From: JAQBQZ01 sp964406475
GTDB lineage: Bacteria > Patescibacteriota > Minisyncoccia > Phycocordibacterales > CAIRYW01
Direction: 5' to 3'
Assembly (NCBI GenBank): GCA_964406475.1
Contig: CAYORS010000007.1
Span: 1-35,535, forward strand
DNA: 35,535 nt
Part shown: in pieces, positions 7,344 to 13,309 of the stretch
How the letters are laid out: every line of letters begins with the position of its first letter
Numbering within the stretch: position 1 is the first letter of the stretch
Notes under the pieces: model-generated
The model's database searches: none
What the model was told of the DNA's origin: nothing
The model's input: the letters and a program-made list of their open reading frames with translations, nothing else
Program-made: the position numbers and the translations under genes

Positions 7344-7721
7344 ATGAGACTACTTGGTATAACAATTCCAGATAACAAAAGACTAGAGATTGGACTTACT
7401 TCAATTTATGGCATTGGACGACCACTTGCTCATAAAATTCTTACTGATGCTGGTGTAGATTTTGGTAAAAAAAGCAAAGATCTCTCTACACAAGAAGAAA
7501 ACGAAATTAGAAAGATTATTGAAAACATCAAACTCGAGGGAGAGCTTCGTCGAGAAATTTCTGCAAACATAAAAAGACTCAAAGATATCAAGTCTTATCG
7601 CGGTACTCGTCATGCAAAGAGACTTCCTGCTCGTGGTCAGCGTACCAAAACAAATGCACGTACATTAAAGGGTGCAAAGAAAACTATGGGAAGTGGACGA
7701 AAGAAAGCAGAAAAGAAATAA
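7344..7721 (+). CDS. rpsM: 30S ribosomal protein S13
   Basis: 125 residues of normal length and sequence. The N-terminus is RLLGITIPDNKRLEIGLTSI. The helix-two-turn-helix region includes YGIGRPLAHKIL. The basic C-terminal part has YRGTRHAKRLPARGQRTKTN, followed by a Lys-rich tail that reaches the P-site tRNA. S13 sits in the head of the 30S subunit and contacts tRNA and the 50S subunit. AAGGA at 7332-7336, within rpmJ, is a plausible ribosome-binding site. It is part of the operon from the 7175 promoter. Confidence 0.97.
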   Translation: MRLLGITIPDNKRLEIGLTSIYGIGRPLAHKILTDAGVDFGKKSKDLSTQEENEIRKIIENIKLEGELRREISANIKRLKDIKSYRGTRHAKRLPARGQRTKTNARTLKGAKKTMGSGRKKAEKK

Positions 7722-7746
7722 TCAATCAAGTAAATAAAATAATTTT

Positions 7747-8175
7747 ATGGGAAAGAAAAGAATTGCAGATCAAGATCAAAAAACAGATGACTCAAAAAAG
7801 TCAGTTGCTTCACTCTCAAAAAAGAGAGCTGATGTTGGTATTTTGAATATTCAAGCAACATACAATAACACAAAGGTTGTTCTTACTGATGTGAAGGGTA
7901 ATACCCTCGCTTGGGCCTCAAGTGGTAATATGGGCTTTAAAGGCGCAAAGAAGGGAACTCCTTTTGCTGCAGCAAAGGTAGGTGAAACTCTTGGTATGAA
8001 AGCTCTTGCTATCGGTATGAGACAAGTGTCTGTTATTGTAAATGGTGTTGGATCAGGACGTGAGTCTGCGATTCGAGGTTTTATTTCTAAGGGTAATTTT
8101 GAAATTACAGGAATCAAAGATGTGACCCCGATCCCTCACAACGGACCAAAAGCTCCAAAACCTCGAAGAGTTTAG
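7747..8175 (+). CDS. rpsK: 30S ribosomal protein S11
   Basis: 142 residues. A charged N-terminal extension (about 1-27, rich in Lys, Asp and Gln) precedes the S11 domain, which starts near ADVGILNIQATYNNT. Other family blocks are TDVKGNTLAWASSG, FKGAKKGTPFAA and the C-terminal DVTPIPHNGPKAPKPRRV. S11 forms the platform of the 30S subunit near the mRNA exit. It starts 25 bases after rpsM with an AT-only upstream stretch and no Shine-Dalgarno sequence. Confidence 0.97.
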   Translation: MGKKRIADQDQKTDDSKKSVASLSKKRADVGILNIQATYNNTKVVLTDVKGNTLAWASSGNMGFKGAKKGTPFAAAKVGETLGMKALAIGMRQVSVIVNGVGSGRESAIRGFISKGNFEITGIKDVTPIPHNGPKAPKPRRV

Positions 8176-8209
8176 TTTCATTAGTTAATCATTATATTAA
8201 AAAAGTTTT

Positions 8210-8812
8210 ATGATAATTGGACCAAAATACAAATTAGCAAGACGACTTGGAGCACCTGTGTTTGAAAAGACACAGACTCAAAAGTTTGTTCTCTCAAAAG
8301 AGAAGAAGAATGCAAAATTTGCACGTCCAAAAAGTGCGTACGGTGCTCAGCTCAACGAAAAGCAAAAAGCACGTTTTATGTATGGAATCAGTGAAAAACA
8401 ATTCAAAAACTACGTCAAAAAAATCCTTTCAAAAAAATCTACAGATCCACAAACAAATCTCTTTGTTGCTCTTGAGACACGTCTTGATAATGCGGTCTAC
8501 CGAGGAGGCTTTGCTCGTACTCGAAGAGAAGCTCGTCAAATGGTATCTCATGGACACATCCAAGTAAACGGCAAAAAAGTAAACATTCCATCTTTTGTGG
8601 TTAAGACTGGAGAAGTGATATCTGTCAAAGAATCAAGTAACAGTCGTGGGGTAATGGCGACATTCGAAGATCGATTCAAAGATGTGACACTTCCTCTCTG
8701 GCTTTCATACGACAAAAATACAAAAGGTGTTTCAGTAGTCGGTCAACCAAAACAAAACAAAGCAGAACTTATGTTTGATTTAGGTCAAATCATTGAGTAT
8801 TACCGAAGATAA
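8210..8812 (+). CDS. rpsD: 30S ribosomal protein S4
   Basis: 200 residues, standard length. S4 is a primary 16S rRNA binder that starts small-subunit assembly. The N-terminus GPKYKLARRLG lacks the cysteines of the zinc-binding form. The S4 RNA-binding domain is clear: LETRLDNAVYRGGFARTRRE, ARQMVSHGHIQVNGKKVNIP and a KTGEVISVKE turn. The C-terminus ends LGQIIEYYRR, close to the usual IVEFYSR type. The start lies behind an A/T-rich region without Shine-Dalgarno. It is followed after 52 bases by rpoA. Confidence 0.97.
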   Translation: MIIGPKYKLARRLGAPVFEKTQTQKFVLSKEKKNAKFARPKSAYGAQLNEKQKARFMYGISEKQFKNYVKKILSKKSTDPQTNLFVALETRLDNAVYRGGFARTRREARQMVSHGHIQVNGKKVNIPSFVVKTGEVISVKESSNSRGVMATFEDRFKDVTLPLWLSYDKNTKGVSVVGQPKQNKAELMFDLGQIIEYYRR

Positions 8813-8864
8813 TTATTATTTTATATTTTTTGGATTTTATTATTCATTTTATTTTTTAAATATT

Positions 8865-9833
8865 ATGGCTGACACAACAATCGTATTGCCTTCAAAACCA
8901 AAAATCATTAAAGAAGAGGGGAACAAGGGTTCTTATGTTATTGATGGTCTTTATCCTGGATACGGACACACATTGGGCAACTCTCTTCGTCGTATCATTC
9001 TTTCTTCTCTTGAAGGGGCGGCTATCACATCAATCAAGATCAAGGGCGTTGGTCATGAATTCTCTGCTATTGAAGGTGTCAAAGATGATGTGATTATGAC
9101 AATTCTTAGTCTCAAAAAAATTCGTTTCAAACTTCACTCTTCTGAACCACAAACTGCACACTTGTCAGTAAAAGGTCCAAAAATCGTGACAGCAGCTGAT
9201 ATCAAAATCCCTTCACAAGTTGAAGTGATGAATCCAGAACAATACATCAACGAAATCACAGACAAAAACACAGAGCTTGATATAGAAATGGTTATCGAAA
9301 AGGGTCTTGGCTTTGTATCTAAAGAGGTGATTCAAAAAGAACGAGTTGACATTGGAACAATTGCAATGGATGTTGTTTTTTCTCCTGTTAAGCGTGTGAG
9401 TTATGAAGTAGAAAATATGCGAGTAGGCAACAGAACAGACTTCAATCGTCTTACTTTAAACATCGAAACAGATGGAGGTATCACTCCTCATGAGGCTCTC
9501 GAAAAATCAATTCAAATTATGATTTCTCAACTCAAATCGATCGTAGGTTTCAAAGAAGAAGATGGGGTTATCGAAAAACTCGAAGAAAAATCATCTCAGG
9601 TATCAGAAATGTCAATCGACAAAGACACTATCGACGATATTCTAAAGACTCGAGTTGAATCTCTTGATCTTTCTCAAAGAACAACAAATGCTCTTATCAA
9701 TGCAAACATAAGAACACTTGGTGGACTTTCACGAAAGAAAGAAAAAGATCTTTTGGATATCGAAGGTCTTGGAGCAAAAGGTATTGGCGAAATTAAGAAG
9801 ATTTTGAAGGAATACGATATCGAATTAAAATAA
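8865..9833 (+). CDS. rpoA: RNA polymerase alpha subunit
   Basis: 322 residues. The N-terminal dimerisation domain (about 1-230) carries GLYPGYGHTLGNSLRRIILS and GVKDDVIMTILSLKKIRF. A charged linker leads to the C-terminal DNA/activator-binding domain (about 255-320) with helix-hairpin-helix sequence RTTNALINANIRTLGGLSRK and DIEGLGAKGIGEIKKIL. The frame is open upstream, but the stretch before ATG 8865 is low-complexity Phe/Tyr translation of AT-rich spacer, so 8865 is the start. Its position between rpsD and rplQ is the conserved bacterial order. Confidence 0.97.
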   Translation: MADTTIVLPSKPKIIKEEGNKGSYVIDGLYPGYGHTLGNSLRRIILSSLEGAAITSIKIKGVGHEFSAIEGVKDDVIMTILSLKKIRFKLHSSEPQTAHLSVKGPKIVTAADIKIPSQVEVMNPEQYINEITDKNTELDIEMVIEKGLGFVSKEVIQKERVDIGTIAMDVVFSPVKRVSYEVENMRVGNRTDFNRLTLNIETDGGITPHEALEKSIQIMISQLKSIVGFKEEDGVIEKLEEKSSQVSEMSIDKDTIDDILKTRVESLDLSQRTTNALINANIRTLGGLSRKKEKDLLDIEGLGAKGIGEIKKILKEYDIELK

Positions 9834-9859
9834 GTTTTTCAATTTAATAATACATATTT

Positions 9860-10213
9860 ATGAGACACCACAGCAAAGTAAAAAAATTCAATAGATCAAG
9901 AAGTGCGCGAGTAGGACTTATGAAGTCTTTGGCTGTTGCGCTGTTTGATAAAGAGCGTATTGTTACGACAGAGACAAAAGCAAAAGCGCTCCGACCATAC
10001 GCAGAAAAGCTTATTACAAATGCAAAGAAAAACACTCTTTCAAGTACACGACTCATTGTCTCACGAATCGGAGACAACACATCAACACACAAGCTCCTCA
10101 AAGAAATCGCACCACGTTTTGCCGATATAAACGGAGGATATACACGAATTGTCAAAATGCCTCGTCGAGCAAAAGATGCAAGTAAAATGGCAATGATTGA
10201 GCTTGTAAAGTAA
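9860..10213 (+). CDS. rplQ: 50S ribosomal protein L17
   Basis: 117 residues. The N-terminus is MRHHSKVKKFNRSRSAR, followed by LMKSLAVALFDKERIVTTET and KAKALRPYAEKLIT, and the C-terminus contains GGYTRIVKMPRRAKDASKMA. L17 lies near the peptide exit tunnel of the large subunit. It follows rpoA by 26 bases, as in most bacteria, without a visible Shine-Dalgarno sequence. Confidence 0.97.
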   Translation: MRHHSKVKKFNRSRSARVGLMKSLAVALFDKERIVTTETKAKALRPYAEKLITNAKKNTLSSTRLIVSRIGDNTSTHKLLKEIAPRFADINGGYTRIVKMPRRAKDASKMAMIELVK

Positions 10214-10228
10214 AATAATTTTAATACT

Positions 10229-10576
10229 ATGACTATGGTTACTATAGATGCAACAAATGAAAAGTTAGGAAGATTGGCTACAAAAATAGCGAAGCTTCTT
10301 ATTGGTAAAGATCAGACTGATTTTGTCAAAAATGCAATTGTTGGAAGTAAGGTGAAAGTAGTGAATGCTTCTAAAATCGCAGTTGACGATAAAAAACTCA
10401 AAACAAAAACACGATCACGATATTCTGGATATCCAGGAGGTCTTACAAAAGAAACTCTCGAAAAAACAGCAGAGAAAAAAGGCTATGCCGAAGTCATCCG
10501 CAATGCTGTTTCTGGAATGCTTCCAAAAAACAAACTTCGAACTCGATTTATGCTTAATCTTGAAATAACAGAATAA
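10229..10576 (+). CDS. rplM: 50S ribosomal protein L13
   Basis: 115 residues, shorter than the usual roughly 142. The N-terminus (TIDATNEKLGRLATKIAKLL) is normal, as is DDKKLKTKTRSRYSGYPGGL. After GMLPKNKLRTRFMLNLEI the protein stops early, so the C-terminal strand found in the E. coli protein is trimmed. L13 is an early 50S assembly protein. It is 15 bases after rplQ and 13 before rpsI, the standard rplM-rpsI pair. A second ATG two codons in (10235) is an equally possible start. Confidence 0.95.
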   Translation: MTMVTIDATNEKLGRLATKIAKLLIGKDQTDFVKNAIVGSKVKVVNASKIAVDDKKLKTKTRSRYSGYPGGLTKETLEKTAEKKGYAEVIRNAVSGMLPKNKLRTRFMLNLEITE

Positions 10577-10589
10577 TAATAAACATAAT

Positions 10590-10994
10590 ATGAGTACAAA
10601 AGAAACAAAATTTATCGAAGGAGTAGGACGACGTAAGACATCTGTAGCGCGTGTTCGTATCACTCCTGATTCCAAAGGAGGATTTACTATTAACGAAAAA
10701 CCTCTTGCTGATTTTATCAAAGTCAAAGAACTTCAAGATATAGCATCAGAACCACTTCATCAAGAAGCTGTGTCTCAGAAGTTTAAAGTAGGTGTTGTGG
10801 TCAAGGGTGGAGGTATTGCGTCTCAAGCGGAAGCGATCAGACTTGGTCTTGCTCGCGCGCTCATTGTACACGAGACAACTCTCCGAAGTACAATGAAAAA
10901 AGCAGGATTCTTGAAGCGTGATCCACGAGTTAAAGAACGACGAAAGTTCGGTTTGAAGAAAGCTCGAAAGGCTCCACAGTGGAGTAAGCGATAA
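10590..10994 (+). CDS. rpsI: 30S ribosomal protein S9
   Basis: 134 residues. Family blocks are FIEGVGRRKTSVARVRITP, VVVKGGGIASQAEAIRLGLA (S9 normally has V-x-G-G-G-x-x-G-Q-A) and the basic tail RDPRVKERRKFGLKKARKAP ending WSKR. The C-terminal Lys/Arg tail reaches the P-site tRNA anticodon. It is the last gene of the ribosomal block, closed by the strong terminator at 11001. Confidence 0.97.
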   Translation: MSTKETKFIEGVGRRKTSVARVRITPDSKGGFTINEKPLADFIKVKELQDIASEPLHQEAVSQKFKVGVVVKGGGIASQAEAIRLGLARALIVHETTLRSTMKKAGFLKRDPRVKERRKFGLKKARKAPQWSKR

Positions 10995-11000
10995 TTTCAA

Positions 11001-11034
11001 AAACAAATGCACCCAGATGGGTGCATTTGTTTTT
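11001..11034 (+). terminator. Terminator of the ribosomal protein block
   Basis: Perfect 14-bp stem, AAACAAATGCACCC (11001-11014) and GGGTGCATTTGTTT (11019-11032), loop AGAT, T-tract to 11034. The A-run on the left makes it usable in both directions, so it may also stop transcripts from the minus-strand transposase. Confidence 0.9.
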
Positions 11035-11041
11035 ATCGATC

Positions 11042-11068
11042 ATAGATAGGGGTCCAACCCCTATCTAT
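11042..11068 (+). repeat. Palindrome copy A (overlaps transposase stop codon)
   Basis: Core arms AGATAGGGGT (11044-11053) and ACCCCTATCT (11057-11066) with loop CCA; the stem extends two more pairs to 11042 and 11068. The TAG stop of the minus-strand transposase (11065-11067) lies inside the right arm. Confidence 0.9.
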
Positions 11069-11745
11069 TCGAGCAGGTCCTTGTTTAATTCGAGATCTTT
11101 CTGCGCTCTCTGTTTTCTGATGATGGATACAGTCTCATTCCCATAAGATTCTATTTTTTCTACATTTCCAAATACTTTAAAAATATAGTCCATTTCACTT
11201 TTACATGTGAGATAAGGTATTTTGGTTTTGTATTCATAAAATGAGGAACTTGTTAAATGAATTATCTCAGTTGGTATGTTATGCACCTGTTGGTTAAAAG
11301 TTACATAGCAGAAGAGTGTTTTAAAATATTCATCTGTGGCAATATTTTTGTATTTAAATTTTCCTTGGAATAAACAGCCCGATCTCGAATGTTCCTGATT
11401 AAAATAAGAAGTGTAGCCCGCCTGTAATCTTTTCATAAACTCAGAAATACCACCTTCTCTAATTTGTTTTATAAGAAAATGGAAATGGTTCGGTAAAAGG
11501 GAATAGGCAACTATGCTCACTAGTGGCTCAGATAGGGGTTGGACCCCTATCTTTAGCCGCTTTAATCCTAAATTCTTTTTCTTGTTAACAATACTGACGA
11601 TAGGATTAACAGTATTAAAAATAAATACACTCTCTAGGAATCTCGCAAGATCACTTTCATCATTAAAAATTATTCTTTTGTCACTCCCGCGATTGTAAAT
11701 ATGATAATATTCACCAACCACAATTTTGGGTCTTTTTGACGGCAT
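11065..11745 (-). CDS. REP-associated tyrosine transposase (Y1/IS200-like)
   Basis: 226 residues. Y1_Tnp fold: N-terminal VGEYYHIYNRGSDKRIIF, metal-binding HUH motif LLPNHFHFLIK (H87, H89), candidate catalytic tyrosine in GYTSYFN (Y111 or Y114), then SGCLFQGKFKYKNI. These match RAYT proteins, which nick single-stranded DNA at REP hairpins. Residues 65-72 (KIGVQPLS) are encoded by palindrome copy B, 14 residues before the HUH motif and in a region that is variable in the family. The stop codon lies in copy A. The gene is intact and single-copy in this window. No Shine-Dalgarno is evident, and its expression is untested. Confidence 0.9.
   Translation of the reverse strand: MPSKRPKIVVGEYYHIYNRGSDKRIIFNDESDLARFLESVFIFNTVNPIVSIVNKKKNLGLKRLKIGVQPLSEPLVSIVAYSLLPNHFHFLIKQIREGGISEFMKRLQAGYTSYFNQEHSRSGCLFQGKFKYKNIATDEYFKTLFCYVTFNQQVHNIPTEIIHLTSSSFYEYKTKIPYLTCKSEMDYIFKVFGNVEKIESYGNETVSIIRKQRAQKDLELNKDLLE
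11530..11552 (-). repeat. Palindrome copy B, in frame inside the transposase gene
   Basis: Same 10-bp arms as copies A and C (11530-11539 and 11543-11552). On the plus strand the loop reads TGG, so this copy is inverted relative to the flanking ones. In the transposase frame it supplies codons 65 (last two bases) to 72. Neither arm shows any mismatch to A or C. Confidence 0.92.
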
Positions 11746-11765
11746 TGCTTAATGTTAGCATATAG

Positions 11766-11790
11766 CAGATAGGGGTCCAACCCCTATCTG
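11766..11790 (+). repeat. Palindrome copy C (beside the grpE promoter)
   Basis: Core arms 11767-11776 and 11780-11789, loop CCA, plus one extra C-G pair at 11766/11790. It has the same orientation as copy A. It lies about 20 bp before the transposase start codon on the minus strand, and on the plus strand it covers the position expected for the grpE -35 box. Confidence 0.92.
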
Positions 11791-11813
11791 TGAATAATGA
11801 GATATGTTATAAT
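11785..11813 (+). promoter_or_regulatory. grpE promoter
   Basis: -10 TATAAT at 11808-11813. With a 17-nt spacer the -35 hexamer would be TATCTG (11785-11790), a poor match that lies in the right arm of palindrome copy C. The predicted leader is about 27 nt. No CIRCE repeat is visible. Confidence 0.5.
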
Positions 11814-11846
11814 AAGAAAAAATTAAAATAAATAAAATAAATCCAT

Positions 11847-12425
11847 ATGAACGATGATATACAAAAAGATGATGTAATAATTGAAGAAACCGCAGAGGCA
11901 AAGGCGGTAGATAGTCACGATGATGTTGAATTCGCTGATGACAGTCTCGCAGATACAGTCAAAAAACTCAAAGAAAAAATCAAAACTCTTGAAGCAGAGA
12001 AGCTCGAGTATCTCACTGGGTGGCAGAGGACAAAAGCTGATTATGTAAATGCGCAAAAAGAACAAGATACTCGTCGTGCAGAACTTATTAAGTATGCCAA
12101 TCTCGATTTTGTAACCGAGCTTTTGCCTGCACTTGATGCTTTTGATATGGCAATGACGAACAAAGAGAGTTGGGAAAAGGTAGATGCAAACTGGCGAGCG
12201 GGTATTGAATATATCTACAATCAAATCATTACAGTGCTTGATCGTTTTGGTGTGGTACAAGAAAACCCGCTCGGTCAAAAACTCGATGTATTAAAACATA
12301 ATCCTGTTGGTACAGTTCCAACTGAAGACAAGACAAAAGAAGGTATTATTGCAGAGGTGATTCAGAAAGGATACTTTATGAGTGGCAAAGAGATAAGGCC
12401 AGCTGGAGTGAAGGTGTTTGAGTAA
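11847..12425 (+). CDS. grpE: Nucleotide exchange factor GrpE
   Basis: 192 residues. Acidic disordered N-terminus (1-35), long coiled coil (about 36-75, LKEKIKTLEAEKLEYLTGWQ) and a C-terminal beta domain. Signatures are RTKADYVNAQKEQDTRRAEL, YANLDFVTELLPALDAFDMA and the end GYFMSGKEIRPAGVKVFE. GrpE releases ADP from DnaK. It heads the chaperone region but is separated from dnaK by two small genes, one on the opposite strand, so the three chaperone genes are not one simple operon. No hrcA gene is seen before it. Confidence 0.95.
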   Translation: MNDDIQKDDVIIEETAEAKAVDSHDDVEFADDSLADTVKKLKEKIKTLEAEKLEYLTGWQRTKADYVNAQKEQDTRRAELIKYANLDFVTELLPALDAFDMAMTNKESWEKVDANWRAGIEYIYNQIITVLDRFGVVQENPLGQKLDVLKHNPVGTVPTEDKTKEGIIAEVIQKGYFMSGKEIRPAGVKVFE

Positions 12426-12427
12426 AT

Positions 12428-12455
12428 AAAAAACCAGCAGTCATTTGACTACTGG
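12428..12455 (-). terminator. Intrinsic terminator of the minus-strand gene
   Basis: On the minus strand: CCAGTAGTCA, loop, TGACTGCTGG (12455 to 12434, one mismatch), then a T6 run (12433-12428). The gene's stop codon (12441-12443) lies in the hairpin. It also sits just downstream of grpE. Confidence 0.7.
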
Positions 12456-12770
12456 ATTATTTTCAAATTTAATCTCAACTCCACGGGTCCGGAGTTCTTC
12501 GACTACATCATCAGTGATTCTTTCGAGTGTGAAAATATGATGAACAATCGGTTTTTGTGGTATTGCTATAGCCATCGATTGAACTAGATCAGGATTTGTG
12601 TTATTAGGGAATGATGGTCCAACTCTTCTGTAACTTAGTTGACCAGTCCCGTAACTCATTCCAAAACCCATGATCTCAAAGACCGTGCAATAGCCTCCTT
12701 CAACCATATTATCTTGGTCGCCTGTATCTTTCAGGCTGATCCATTCTCTATATTTGTCTTGCATAGGCAT
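12441..12770 (-). CDS. Hypothetical protein
   Basis: 109 residues, soluble, with no membrane segment. Notable parts are the Gly/Tyr-rich GFGMSYGTGQLSYRRVGPSF and a C-terminal ITDDVVEELRTRGVEIKF, which looks like a helix followed by an edge strand. I recognise no family. It is transcribed divergently from the 12858 gene across a short spacer with paired -35 boxes, and it has its own terminator, so it is an independent unit lodged in the chaperone region. Function unknown. Confidence 0.6.
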   Translation of the reverse strand: MPMQDKYREWISLKDTGDQDNMVEGGYCTVFEIMGFGMSYGTGQLSYRRVGPSFPNNTNPDLVQSMAIAIPQKPIVHHIFTLERITDDVVEELRTRGVEIKFENNPVVK

Positions 12771-12810
12771 GTTTCACTTTCTTTATTCATTTAATCATTT
12801 ATATTTATTT

Positions 12811-12847
12811 TGTCAATACTTTGACAAAAGCAAAATTTTGATATAAT
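12811..12847. promoter_or_regulatory. Divergent promoters with mirrored -35 boxes
   Basis: TGTCAA-TACT-TTGACA (12811-12826) is a perfect inverted repeat made of two consensus -35 hexamers facing opposite ways. Rightward: TTGACA (12821-12826) and TATAAT (12842-12847), a short 15-nt spacer but an extended -10 (TG at 12839-12840). Leftward: TTGACA read on the minus strand, with TTAAAT or TAAATG 16-17 nt away. Confidence 0.6.
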
Positions 12848-12857
12848 TACATCCACA

Positions 12858-13160
12858 ATGCTTACAACTGCGCGTAAACAAATAGTTGAGAAAATAATCG
12901 TCAAAGACGGTGTACTTTTTCGTGTTTGGTTTGCTGTCTCTTATGAGGCTGGTAAAATTGTCGCAACTCCTGTTAAGGCTATAAAACTTGGAAGTGTAGA
13001 AGATCACGAGGTTAAAATCGCACTCCCATGTGCAAAGACCAAGGACGTCTGTAACTTCAAGCCAGCTACAACTTTTGTAGACAAAATAATCTCTCCTTAC
13101 TCATCACTGCTTTTTGTGAGTGGATCTAAACCACGAGCCCCTACGGCGAATCTCCAATAG
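12858..13160 (+). CDS. Small hypothetical protein
   Basis: 100 residues with no recognised family. The beta-rich core (VKDGVLFRVWFAVSYEAGKI, then VKIALPCAKTKDVC) carries two cysteines, and the C-terminal tail is Pro/Ser-rich. No signal peptide or transmembrane helix is convincing. The extended -10 box ends ten bases before the ATG, so the mRNA is predicted to have almost no leader. It lies between grpE and dnaK but has its own promoter. Function unknown. Confidence 0.6.
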   Translation: MLTTARKQIVEKIIVKDGVLFRVWFAVSYEAGKIVATPVKAIKLGSVEDHEVKIALPCAKTKDVCNFKPATTFVDKIISPYSSLLFVSGSKPRAPTANLQ

Positions 13161-13178
13161 ACAATCATCAAATTCCAA

Positions 13179-13275
13179 ATAAATTTCAATTAATTAATTT
13201 TGAAATTTATAAATGGACTAGGTTATTGTTTGGTTACTGATTATTGTGATTTGAAGATTATTTTATTTTCAAATC
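13179..13275. repeat. Two inverted repeats upstream of dnaK
   Basis: First repeat: ATAAATTTCAA (13179-13189) and TTGAAATTTAT (13200-13210), 11-bp arms. Second repeat: GATTTGAA (13248-13255) and TTCAAATC (13268-13275), 8-bp arms, 12-nt loop. Both share the TTTGAA/TTCAAA sequence. The second lies where a -35 box would be for the -10 candidates TATAAA (about 13280) or TAAAAT (13295-13300). Neither matches CIRCE. They could be heat-shock operators, or chance in AT-rich DNA. Confidence 0.4.
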
Positions 13276-13309
13276 GTTTATAAAATTGTTAATTTAAAAT
13301 AAAATCACT

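Larger units (their letters stand above)
11042..11790 (-). mobile_element. RAYT/REP-like element with three palindromes
   Basis: A Y1 transposase-like gene bounded by two copies (11042-11068 and 11766-11790) of one palindrome in the same orientation, with a third copy inside the gene in the opposite orientation. The unit lies between the rpsI terminator and the grpE promoter. No direct target duplications or IS200-type subterminal ends were seen. The arrangement matches a REP-associated tyrosine transposase locus rather than a complete insertion sequence. Exact boundaries are inferred from the outermost palindromes. Confidence 0.7.

Noticed and set aside
8793..8864. Extended N-terminus of RpoA
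   Set aside because: It overlaps rpsD and encodes a Phe/Tyr-rich translation of AT spacer, unlike any alpha subunit.
11042..11790. CRISPR array or attachment sites from the three palindromes
   Set aside because: Only three copies, in mixed orientation and irregularly spaced around and within a transposase gene, with no spacers, cas genes or integrase.
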